Assembly (NCBI RefSeq): GCF_006715085.1
Contig: NZ_VFMM01000001.1
Coordinates: 682,001-746,000, forward strand
Length of the DNA stretch: 64,000 nt
DNA from: Kribbella jejuensis
GTDB lineage: Bacteria > Actinomycetota > Actinomycetes > Propionibacteriales > Kribbellaceae
Direction: 5' to 3'
The notes beneath the pieces were generated by a model. The model saw nothing but the letters and a program-made list of their open reading frames with translations. It made no database searches and was not told where the DNA came from. Positions within the stretch are counted from its first letter, which is position 1, and each line of letters starts with the position of its first letter. This document shows positions 53,339 to 60,944 of the stretch, one piece after another. Position numbers and translations under genes: made by a program.

Positions 53339-54894
53339 GGCTGCGAACCGTTGCGGTGCTCGGTGGCGGGCCGGGCGGTCTCTACACCGCCCGCCTGCTC
53401 CGGCTACGGATGCCCGACTGCGACGTCCGGCTGATCGAGCAGACCGAACCTCGCCAGACGTTCGGCTTCGGCGTCGGCCTGGCCACCCGCACCCAACGGA
53501 ACCTGCAGGCCGCCGACGCCGATTCGTTCCAGAGCATCCTCACGATCGCGCACTCGCACGAGATGACGATGACGGTCGGCGGCCACGCGGTCACGCTCCC
53601 GTCGGACGACCTGATCGCGGTCAGCCGCAGCAACCTCCTGGACGTACTGCGCGAGCACGCGGCGGCGGCCGGCGTCCAGCTCGACTACGGCGACCGCGGG
53701 TACGCGACGGAGCTGGCCAAGGAGGTCGACCTCGTGATCGCGGCCGACGGTGTCAGCAGCGCGACCCGCGAGGAACTCGCGGTGTTCGGCGGCTCGGTGA
53801 CAACCGCGGACGCGCTGTACCTCTGGGCCGGTACGGACGTCGCGCTGCCCAGCGCACTGTTCACACCGGCGACCACCGAGCACGGCACGTTCGTCGCACA
53901 CGCATACCCGTACGCCGCGGACCGCAGTACGTTCCTGGTCGAGACGGACGAGGAGACGTGGCGCCGCGCGGGGTTCGACGTGACGACCGAGCAGACGCCG
54001 TACGACTGCGACGACGAGGTGGCGCTCGGCTACCTGTCGGACGCATTCGCAGAACACCTGCACGGTCACCGGCTGATCGGCAATCGGACGAGATGGCAGC
54101 GCTTCCGGACGGTCAGCTGCGAACGGTGGCACGATCGCAATGTGGTCCTCCTGGGCGACGCGGTCCACACCGCGCACTACTCCATCGGCTCCGGCACCAA
54201 GCTGGCCATGGAGGACGGCATCGCGCTCGTCGACGCCCTCGCCGGCGCTCCCGACCTGGAAACCGCGCTCGCTGACTATGAAGCACTACGGCGTCCCGCC
54301 GTCGAGCACCTCCAGTCGACAGCCCTGCGCAGCATGCGCTGGTGGGACACCTTCCCGACCCGCTTGGACCTCCCCGTCGAACGCTTGTGGATCGCCTACA
54401 TGACCCGAGCCGGCAAGGTCACCCTCGACCGCTTCGCCACAACCGCCCCCGAGGTCGTCCGAACAGCAATCAACCAGTACGCCGCGTGCCTCCGCACAAC
54501 CGCACCTTCGACCGTTGGCGACGCGGCCACCGGCCGCGCGGCGGCGACTGCCGATCTTCCGCCGGACGCAGCTCCTGAGGGCTTCACCGACTGGGTGCTT
54601 GCTCATCAATCCCCCTTCGTCGACGGACTTCCCGAGGTGTTCGTCGACATCGACGATCCCCGAGGATCGGAGGCCGATGCGCTGGTCAAGGACCTGGATG
54701 GCACGGCTGTCCTGCTGAGCACCTCCGACGACCGCGAAGCCGTACTGACAATGCTCGAAATCGCCGAACGGATCCGCTTGGAGACCCCCACCCGAGTAGA
54801 GGTCCGCATCCCCACCGCAGAACGAGACCTGGGCGCGGCAGCCCTCGTCGCCGGCCGAGCCGACGCAGTACACCTGCGAGGCGAAGGCCGATGA
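53335..54894 (+). CDS. flavin monooxygenase, salicylyl-CoA 5-hydroxylase-like
   Basis: 519 residues. An FAD GxGxxG motif is at the N-terminus (VAVLGGGPGGLYTARLLRLR, ~7-26), and the second FAD motif LLGDAVHTAHYSIGSGTKLA (~271) has the HTAHxSIGSGTKLA form typical of aryl-CoA hydroxylases such as salicylyl-CoA 5-hydroxylase and anthraniloyl-CoA monooxygenase. Those proteins carry a C-terminal old-yellow-enzyme barrel. Here only a short tail follows (~460-519, RVEVRIPTAERDLGAAALVAGRADAV) that resembles the last strands of that barrel, so the reductase domain appears trimmed. TTG start at 53335 with GGGGAG 7 nt upstream and a TTGA overlap with hyuB. Confidence 0.85.
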   Translation: MRLRTVAVLGGGPGGLYTARLLRLRMPDCDVRLIEQTEPRQTFGFGVGLATRTQRNLQAADADSFQSILTIAHSHEMTMTVGGHAVTLPSDDLIAVSRSNLLDVLREHAAAAGVQLDYGDRGYATELAKEVDLVIAADGVSSATREELAVFGGSVTTADALYLWAGTDVALPSALFTPATTEHGTFVAHAYPYAADRSTFLVETDEETWRRAGFDVTTEQTPYDCDDEVALGYLSDAFAEHLHGHRLIGNRTRWQRFRTVSCERWHDRNVVLLGDAVHTAHYSIGSGTKLAMEDGIALVDALAGAPDLETALADYEALRRPAVEHLQSTALRSMRWWDTFPTRLDLPVERLWIAYMTRAGKVTLDRFATTAPEVVRTAINQYAACLRTTAPSTVGDAATGRAAATADLPPDAAPEGFTDWVLAHQSPFVDGLPEVFVDIDDPRGSEADALVKDLDGTAVLLSTSDDREAVLTMLEIAERIRLETPTRVEVRIPTAERDLGAAALVAGRADAVHLRGEGR

Positions 54895-56558
54895 CCACAA
54901 CTGTCGACGACTTCCCCGCACAGGACCCGGTGTACCGCACAGCCGGTCTGTGGGAGTCCCTCACAATCCCGGCCCAGTTCGCGAAGGTTGTTGCCCAGCA
55001 CACCGACCGCCTCGCCGTCATCACTGCGGAGGGCGTCCTCAGCTACGGCGACCTGGACGCCCGCTCCGACCGGATCGCAGCTGGCCTCCTCCAGCTCGGC
55101 CTAGACCCCGGCGACCGCGTGCTACTCCAGATCACCAACCGCCTGGAGTCGATCATCGCCTGGTACGCACTACTCAAGGCCGCACTCGTCCCGGTCGCCA
55201 CCCTCGCGCCACACCGCGAACACGAAATCAACGCCATCAGCCGCCAGGCCGAAGCCAAAGCCCACCTCGTCGAAGCCAGCCTCCCGTTCGACCTGATCAC
55301 CTTCGCCACAGCAATAGCCACCAACCACCCGACCCTCCGCCACCTACTGACAATCGGAACCCCAACCAAGGACGCCCCACTGGGCTCGACCGCCGCCTCC
55401 CGCGCCATTCCGTTGGAGTCGCTCGGTGCCGGCCTCGATCCGGCCGAGGCCCGGGCGCTGGTCGCCGCCGCGCAAGCGACCGTCGACCCGGACGACCTGG
55501 CCGTCCTGCAACTCTCCGGCGGTACGACCGGCACCCCGAAGCTCATCCCCCGCCAGCACGCCGAGTACTGGTACAACGCAGCCGCCTACGCCGAACGCCT
55601 CGGCTGGACGCACGAAACCCGAGTCGCCCACCTGATCCCGGTCGTGCACAATGCCGGCATCACCTGCGCCGTACACGCCGCCGCCAGCGTCGGCGCCACC
55701 CTCGTCCTCGGGACCGTCGACCCAGCGACCTGGGTACCACTCATCGCCCGGACCAACGCCGACGCAGTCCTGATCGGCCACGGCCACTTCAGCGCCTTCG
55801 CTGCTCCCGGCGTCCTCGACGCGATGCCCTCGCTCCGGCAGGTCATCCTCTCCGGCGCCAAGGTCCCGGACAGGCTGTTCGACGAACTGGAGCGCCGCGG
55901 CATCTGGTCCGGCCAACTCTTCGGCATGGGCGAGGGTTTGTTCTGTGTCAGCAACCTCGACGACCCACGCGAGGCGCGCCTCCGTACGGTAGGCACCGCC
56001 CTCAGCCCCCTCGACGAGATCAAACTGCTGCAACCCGACACCGAGCTCGAGGTAGCGGACGGCGAGGTCGGCGAACTCTGCGCCCGCGGCCCGTACACGA
56101 TCCGCGGCTACTACCGCGCCGCCGACCACAACCGGCGCGCCTTCACCTCCGACGGCTTCTACCGCACCGGCGACCTCGCGCGCTGGGGCTCGTACGACGG
56201 CCGCGCGTACCTGCACATCGAGGGCCGGATCAAGGACGTCATCAACCGCGGCGGCGAGAAGATCAGCGCCGACGAAGTGGAGCGCCTGCTGCTCGCCCAC
56301 CCGTCGATCTCACAGGCCGCGGTGGTCGCGATGCCCGATGCGCGGCTGGGCGAGAAGGCGTGCGCGTTTGTGGTCGCGGACCGGGACCTCGACGTACCGG
56401 ATGTCCAGCACCACCTGTCTGCGCTCGGGGTGGCCAAGTTCAAATGGCCGGAACGCGTCGTCCGCGTGGCCGAGCTGCCCCGGACCAACGTCGGAAAAAT
56501 CGACAAGACCGCGCTCCGGCGGCTCGTCCCGGGCAGCGGCAACTCGCCTGCCGGTTAG
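54891..56558 (+). CDS. aryl-acid AMP/CoA ligase (adenylate-forming enzyme)
   Basis: 555 residues, ANL superfamily. The P-loop LQLSGGTTGTPKLIPR is near 206. GMGEGLFCVSN, the ...YRTGDLARW Asp motif, and GRIKDVINRGGEKISADEVE follow, and the C-terminal catalytic Lys is in RTNVGKIDK (~534). Closest in style to 2,3-dihydroxybenzoate-AMP ligase/salicylyl-AMP ligase. It would activate an aromatic or heteroaromatic acid as the CoA thioester for the neighbouring monooxygenase. ATGA overlap with the monooxygenase gene (54891-54894). The TetR gene follows 9 bp later. Confidence 0.9.
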   Translation: MTTTVDDFPAQDPVYRTAGLWESLTIPAQFAKVVAQHTDRLAVITAEGVLSYGDLDARSDRIAAGLLQLGLDPGDRVLLQITNRLESIIAWYALLKAALVPVATLAPHREHEINAISRQAEAKAHLVEASLPFDLITFATAIATNHPTLRHLLTIGTPTKDAPLGSTAASRAIPLESLGAGLDPAEARALVAAAQATVDPDDLAVLQLSGGTTGTPKLIPRQHAEYWYNAAAYAERLGWTHETRVAHLIPVVHNAGITCAVHAAASVGATLVLGTVDPATWVPLIARTNADAVLIGHGHFSAFAAPGVLDAMPSLRQVILSGAKVPDRLFDELERRGIWSGQLFGMGEGLFCVSNLDDPREARLRTVGTALSPLDEIKLLQPDTELEVADGEVGELCARGPYTIRGYYRAADHNRRAFTSDGFYRTGDLARWGSYDGRAYLHIEGRIKDVINRGGEKISADEVERLLLAHPSISQAAVVAMPDARLGEKACAFVVADRDLDVPDVQHHLSALGVAKFKWPERVVRVAELPRTNVGKIDKTALRRLVPGSGNSPAG

Positions 56559-56567
56559 GGTCGTGCC

Positions 56568-57275
56568 ATGACGTCCGACCCCACGCCCCGGAACTCGCGC
56601 AGTACGACGCGCTTCGACCTGGTCGAGGGGCGGATCATCATGGAGGCCACCCGGCTGTTCGCCGAGCGCGGGTTCGCGGGTACCAGCCTGAAGGACATCG
56701 CCGAGGCGACCGGGCTGACCCGGCCCGCGCTGTACCACTACGTCCGCAGCAAGGAAGACATCCTCGCCAAGCTCGTCACCGAGCTGGCCGAGCTGCCGGC
56801 CCAAGCGCTTCGCGCGGTCAACGCCGAGAAGAAGCTCAGTGCGGCCGACCGGCTGTACCGGATGGCCCGCGCGGTCGCGCTGCTGCAGGCCACCGGGCCG
56901 ACACGCTTCCAGCTCCTGATCCGCTCCGAGGCCGACCTGCCGCCGGAACTGGTCAAGCGGTACACGGACAGCCGGCGGAAGGTGCTGCACGAGTTCGTCG
57001 CGGTCATCGAGGCGGGCATGAAGAGCGGCGAGTTCCGCACGGTCGACGCCCGGATCGCCGCACTCTCGATCATCGGCCAGTGCAACTGGATCGCCTGGTG
57101 GCACCACGACGGCACCCCCGAGGAGAACGAACGGGTAGCCGACCAGATCGCCGACCTGGCTGTGTCCTCCGTCCAAACCGCCGAAGACCGCTACCCCGAA
57201 GACAACGCTCGCCACCGAGCCCTGGCCCGCCTCCGCCGAGAACTCGACTACCTAGAACAAGTAATCGACGACTGA
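56568..57275 (+). CDS. TetR-family regulator of the catabolic cluster
   Basis: 235 residues. The N-terminal helix-turn-helix is at ~20-65 (FAGTSLKDIAEATGLTRPALYHYV). The ligand-binding domain has the HHDGTPEEN segment and several Trp residues (WIAWWHH), as often seen in PaaR/FadR-like TetR proteins that sense acyl-CoA. It is the last gene of the plus-strand operon and meets the convergent hydrolase operon. It probably represses both operon promoters (48832 and 60226 regions) until a CoA thioester appears; this is an inference. Confidence 0.87.
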   Translation: MTSDPTPRNSRSTTRFDLVEGRIIMEATRLFAERGFAGTSLKDIAEATGLTRPALYHYVRSKEDILAKLVTELAELPAQALRAVNAEKKLSAADRLYRMARAVALLQATGPTRFQLLIRSEADLPPELVKRYTDSRRKVLHEFVAVIEAGMKSGEFRTVDARIAALSIIGQCNWIAWWHHDGTPEENERVADQIADLAVSSVQTAEDRYPEDNARHRALARLRRELDYLEQVIDD

Positions 57276-57366
57276 CCACCCCCCGCCAGCACCCGCCAAC
57301 CCAGCCGTCGACAAATCTGTCGTCCGGCAGGCTTTGGCGGTTCCGCTCAGTGGGTTGAGGTGTCGA

Positions 57367-58593
57367 TCAGGGGTGATCGGTCAGCCAGTCGGCTATCGCT
57401 TGGGCGGCTAGTTCGGTGCCGGTTGGGGCTCCTTCGGAGAGGGGGCCGCCGAAGTGGGTGCCGGGGACGGATGCGACGGCGACGTCGTCTGTTGCGAGGG
57501 CAGCGCGGAAGCGGGCGATGTCTGCTGGGAACGACGCTTGGTCGCCGGTGAGTTCGAGGAGGAGGGATGGGACGGTGACGCCGGGGGCGCAGCGGGCGAA
57601 GTCTGCGTTGGTGGTGTTGGCGGACCAGGTCGAGAGCCACGCCTCGGCGGTTGCGATGCGGGCGAAGCCAACCAGGCCGTAGTTCGTCAGATCGGGGCGA
57701 CGGCCGAAGAGCGAGCCGTACGGCCGTTCGTTGGGGTCGAGCGACAGATCTACGTTCCGCAGGTCGGCGTCGGTTCGGTACGTCGTCAGCAGTCGCGGCG
57801 CGATCGCCCGCCGTCGGTCGGCTACAGCGTCGGAGGTTTTGAACGCACGGTTCGCCGTACGCGACTCGGCCACCCACTCGAGCGCTCGCTCGTCGATCCG
57901 GGCCACCCGGGCCGCCTGCGCGGCGCGGTACGCCGCGACGAACTGCGCGTCATACGACGTCGACTCCGGAGCCGGAACGAAGCCGTTGGCCGCGGCGAAC
58001 GGATCCAGCGAGGGATCAACCGACAATGGATCCGACTCGTCGACCACCGACGGATCGATCACCCGCAACAGCAGGGCTCCCTGCCCGGGATGCGGCGCCA
58101 TGAACACGCACCCGTCCGGCAACGGCATCTCGGTCTCGCCCAGCGGCACCGGCCGCCCCGCCGGCGTCGCCGTCAAGCGCGCTCCTGGAGACAGCCCTGC
58201 CTGCTGACAGTAGAACGCCGCCAGCGTCGCCCCACCCGAGTGCCCGAGACACACCACCCGCTCGAACCCGAGCTCCCGCAACCGGACATGACCGGCCGCG
58301 AAGTCCACAATCGCCTGCTCGTGGAGCAGATTGAGGTCGTTGTTCGGCGAACGCGATCCCTGCGTCCACACGGCGTACCCGTAACGCAGCAGATACGGCA
58401 CCGATGCGTGGTGCGTCACGTCCTGCCGCGGATGCATCAGCGTGACAACAGTACGAGCGCCGGGAGGCACCCGCAGTACTCCGCTCACCGTCGCGCCGTC
58501 ACTCGTGGTCAGCTGGTGCACCGTGGTTTCGACGTTCTCGGGCTCGTCGAGCAGTTCGGCGTAGCGCCTGGCGCCGAGTCGGCTGATCGTCAT
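57367..58593 (-). CDS. alpha/beta-hydrolase fold protein
   Basis: 408 residues, cytoplasmic (no signal peptide). The nucleophile elbow reads VVCLGHSGGATLAAFY (Ser near 135). The oxyanion/aspartate region includes LLLELTGDQASFPADI, and the terminal catalytic His may be the one in VPGTHFGGPL. Large insertions (~170-260) make it longer than a minimal alpha/beta hydrolase. It could hydrolyse a thioester, lactone or C-C bond in a ring-cleavage product. The ATG at 58593 overlaps the stop of the small protein (ATGA). Last gene of the minus-strand operon. Its exact substrate is unknown. Confidence 0.85.
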   Translation of the reverse strand: MTISRLGARRYAELLDEPENVETTVHQLTTSDGATVSGVLRVPPGARTVVTLMHPRQDVTHHASVPYLLRYGYAVWTQGSRSPNNDLNLLHEQAIVDFAAGHVRLRELGFERVVCLGHSGGATLAAFYCQQAGLSPGARLTATPAGRPVPLGETEMPLPDGCVFMAPHPGQGALLLRVIDPSVVDESDPLSVDPSLDPFAAANGFVPAPESTSYDAQFVAAYRAAQAARVARIDERALEWVAESRTANRAFKTSDAVADRRRAIAPRLLTTYRTDADLRNVDLSLDPNERPYGSLFGRRPDLTNYGLVGFARIATAEAWLSTWSANTTNADFARCAPGVTVPSLLLELTGDQASFPADIARFRAALATDDVAVASVPGTHFGGPLSEGAPTGTELAAQAIADWLTDHP

Positions 58594-58838
58594 CGGGCCT
58601 CGACTCGCAATGCGTCCTTGTCCCATTGGGTGATCCGGCACCCCGCCAGCCCGGCGACACACGAGTACCAGACGGCGTGCCGGCAGCCGGTCGCGCGCCG
58701 GTCGACGACGATCGGCTCGTCCGATTCGAGCACGACGTACGGGCCGATGCGCAGGGTCTTGACGGTCTCCTGTGCCGCGGCGACCTCGTGGACGCGAGTG
58801 TTCTCGGGGACATCGAGGACGAACAGCCGATGGGTCAT
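58590..58838 (-). CDS. small unrecognised protein of the catabolic operon
   Basis: 82 residues, MTHRLFVLDVPENTRVHEV to ITQWDKDALRVEAR. I do not recognise a family. It has two Cys in AVWYSCVAGLAGC plus an earlier one in ATGCRH, and acidic patches; no membrane segment or signal. Both ends are locked into the operon by 4-bp ATGA overlaps (with the VOC gene at 58835 and the hydrolase at 58590), so it is translated with them. It may be a small electron-transfer, chaperone or subunit protein for a neighbour. A metal site with three Cys and a His is possible. Confidence 0.65.
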   Translation of the reverse strand: MTHRLFVLDVPENTRVHEVAAAQETVKTLRIGPYVVLESDEPIVVDRRATGCRHAVWYSCVAGLAGCRITQWDKDALRVEAR

Positions 58839-59470
58839 GGCGCCACCGGGCCGGTCTCTTGCCAACGCTCGGCGCGCTCGACGATCAGTTCCGCCTTGCG
58901 GAGCAGGAGATCGTCCATGGTGTGGCCGGGCTGCTGCACTATGTCGACCAGCGCGTCGATCGTGAGGTTCGCGTCCAGGTCCTCCTGCGGGGTGACCGGG
59001 CGGAGCGCGCGGGTGATCTCGACCATGTACCCGTTCGGGTCGTGCGTGTAGATCGACTCGATCGTCTCGTGCTGGATCTGCATCTCGACCGGCCACTCCG
59101 ACGCGTCGAGGCGACGCCGGTACTCCATCAGGTGGTCCTCGGAGTCGACGTGCAGCGCCAGGTGCCGCGAGCGCACGAAGAACTCCGGGGTGTTCGCGTC
59201 GAATCGTGCGTACACGTCGCCCTTGCCGACCGAACGATCCGCCGCCTCCAGGCCGAAGTAGTAGAAGAACGCGATCCGGTCGTCGTTGCCGATGTCGAAG
59301 AAGAAGTGGATGAAGTCCGGGTGGTCCTCAGGCCCCCAGCCCGCGGCGCAGATCGAGTGCACGACCGGGAAGCCCAGGACGTCGCGGTAGAACCGCACGG
59401 TCCCGGCCGGATCGAATGTCGGGAACGCCGCATGGTCGACCCCACGGACGAGGTGACTGCTCTCCAGCAT
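58835..59470 (-). CDS. VOC-family protein, extradiol dioxygenase-like
   Basis: 211 residues, vicinal-oxygen-chelate fold. Candidate metal ligands are His in VRGVDHAAFPT, His in RHLALHVDSEDH (~106), and Glu in NGYMVEITRAL (~145), the His-His-Glu set of type I extradiol dioxygenases and glyoxalases. A C-terminal ~60-residue helical extension follows. It may cleave a hydroxylated ring. ATG 59470 is preferred over GTG 59473 because AAGGAG lies 5 nt upstream of it. It abuts the maleate-isomerase gene (TGATG) and overlaps the small gene. Confidence 0.82.
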   Translation of the reverse strand: MLESSHLVRGVDHAAFPTFDPAGTVRFYRDVLGFPVVHSICAAGWGPEDHPDFIHFFFDIGNDDRIAFFYYFGLEAADRSVGKGDVYARFDANTPEFFVRSRHLALHVDSEDHLMEYRRRLDASEWPVEMQIQHETIESIYTHDPNGYMVEITRALRPVTPQEDLDANLTIDALVDIVQQPGHTMDDLLLRKAELIVERAERWQETGPVAP

Positions 59471-60219
59471 CACAGCTCCTTCACTAGTTGCCCACGACGA
59501 AGCAGCGACCCCGCGCCCGCGATCGTCAACGGCAGGTCGAGCGCCTTGAGGATGCTGTACGCACCGGCCGTCGCAGCAGAGATCACGGGTACGCCGAACT
59601 CACGCTCCGCATCGTCGATCAATGGCAACGACGGCATCTGTACGCACGCCGACAGCACGAGCGCGTCCGCGTTCGACAGGTCCAGCGAACGCGCGGCCGC
59701 CATCACCTGCTCGCCGGGAATGCAGCCGACGGCGTGGTTGTCCTCGACCTCGAGCGCCCGCCAGTCGACGATCTCGAACCCCTCCGCCTCCAGGTACGTG
59801 ACGACCTTCTCCGCCAATGGACGCAGGTACGGCGTCACCAGCGCGACCCGACGGGCCGGGATCGCGTGCAGCGCCTCGACGAGTGCGCCGGCACTGGATC
59901 GAACCTTCGACTCGGACCCGCCCGTCGCCAACTGCTCGGCGATCAGGCCCTCCACTCGTTGGTGCTCCCCCGGACCGGCCGCCATCAGCGCGACCAGGCA
60001 CGCATACAGGATCACGTCCGGGCGGGCATCGCCCAGCTCCAGCACGCATCGCTCCCGCTGCGCGTTCATTGCCGCCAGCTGCGCGGGAGACACCGTCGCC
60101 ATCCGCATCCGGCTCGAGTGGAACGAGAACCCCTGTCCCAGCAGAGCAGGCAGCTCCGTCTCCACCGTCACGTTCGAACTGGGAACGACGAGGCCGACCC
60201 GCGCAGTTGAAGTGTTCAC
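59470..60219 (-). CDS. maleate cis-trans isomerase-like (Asp/Glu racemase superfamily)
   Basis: 249 residues. The N-terminal VGLVVPSSNVTVETELP is the maleate isomerase/arylmalonate decarboxylase signature, with the first catalytic Cys in ILYACLVALMAAG (~82) and the second in LVLSACVQMPSLP (~195). It would convert maleate to fumarate at the end of a ring-cleavage route, as NicE does in nicotinate degradation. Alternatively it could be a hydantoin racemase-like enzyme, though the PSSN motif argues against this. GTG start at 60219, 6 bp after a -10 box, so the operon mRNA is probably leaderless. First gene of the minus-strand operon. Confidence 0.87.
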   Translation of the reverse strand: MNTSTARVGLVVPSSNVTVETELPALLGQGFSFHSSRMRMATVSPAQLAAMNAQRERCVLELGDARPDVILYACLVALMAAGPGEHQRVEGLIAEQLATGGSESKVRSSAGALVEALHAIPARRVALVTPYLRPLAEKVVTYLEAEGFEIVDWRALEVEDNHAVGCIPGEQVMAAARSLDLSNADALVLSACVQMPSLPLIDDAEREFGVPVISAATAGAYSILKALDLPLTIAGAGSLLRRGQLVKEL

Positions 60220-60225
60220 CCCCTC

Positions 60226-60254
60226 AGTCTTCGACGCCAATGACGAAAAGTCAA
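60226..60254 (-). promoter_or_regulatory. promoter of the maleate-isomerase operon
   Basis: Minus-strand TTGACT (60254-60249), 17-bp spacer, AAGACT (60231-60226). The spacer shares the 9-mer GGCGTCGAA with the spacer of the hyu promoter, which could be part of a common operator. Confidence 0.45.
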
Positions 60255-60306
60255 CACTAACGTCAGATCTGTGGATGCGCCGGATCCCTCGGCTAACCTC
60301 AGCCCC

Positions 60307-60501
60307 ATGGGAAAGATCGTCGCCATTGCGTTCGCCGGACTTCTGATCGCGATCGGCGCCGTCTGGACCCTCCAGGGGCTGGGCTACCTCAAGGGCAGCT
60401 CGATGACCGGCCAAACGCTGTGGGCCACGGTCGGCCCGATCGTCGCGGCCTTCGGTGTAGCCCTCGTGATCGTCGCGATCCGCGGCCCTAAGAAGCGCTG
60501 A
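60307..60501 (+). CDS. small membrane protein (unknown)
   Basis: 64 residues with two membrane helices (IVAIAFAGLLIAIGAVWTLQ and TVGPIVAAFGVALVIVAI) and a basic tail RGPKKR, so the C-terminus is cytoplasmic. Begins MGKIVAIAFAG at ATG 60307. It fits the small hypothetical two-helix proteins common in actinobacteria; no function can be given. Its 3' end overlaps the convergent methyltransferase remnant by 14 bp. Confidence 0.65.
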   Translation: MGKIVAIAFAGLLIAIGAVWTLQGLGYLKGSSMTGQTLWATVGPIVAAFGVALVIVAIRGPKKR

Positions 60502-60944
60502 CCCGCAGAACGGCCCACTGGTAGTGCATGACGCGACCGTCCTCCCAGGTCGCCCACTCCTCAATGTCGCCGTACTGCTCCAGCGCCGCGCGCAATCCGT
60601 CGTCCGACCGAATACTGAAGAACCGCCCAGGCCCGTAGCCCGTGCCGTCGCCCCAAACGCGCGGACGCAACCTCGGCCCGCAGCCCCAATCCCCGGCACG
60701 CCTCCACACTCGCCGGTGACAGATCGACCCCGGTGTAGGCGAACCCGGCTGCGGCGATCGCCTCGCCGTCGCGACCGGGTCCACACCCGATCTCGAGGAC
60801 AGCGGTGCGGTTCTCGCAGCGCAGTCGGTCGAGGTACGCCGTACGCCGGGCGACTCGCGGCTCGGGAAGGTCGCGGTCGACCCGAGCCTGGAGTTCGCCG
60901 GTGTAGTAGGTGATCAGGTCCTGCTCACGTTCCGCGCGCGTCAT
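60488..60944 (-). pseudogene. SAM-dependent methyltransferase with internal deletion
   Basis: The minus strand begins MTRAEREQDLITYYTGEL and shows SAM motif I, VLEIGCGPGRDGEAIAAAG, and the acidic YTGVDLSPASVEACRGLGLRAEVAS. The family's middle (normally ~75 residues) is absent: the frame changes near 60670 and a second frame supplies the end of a similar protein (GRFFSIRSDDGLRAALEQ, YQWAVLRVSAS, stop 60488). So a class I methyltransferase lost its catalytic centre. The ATG at 60944 overlaps the stop of the intact methyltransferase gene (ATGA). Confidence 0.72.
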
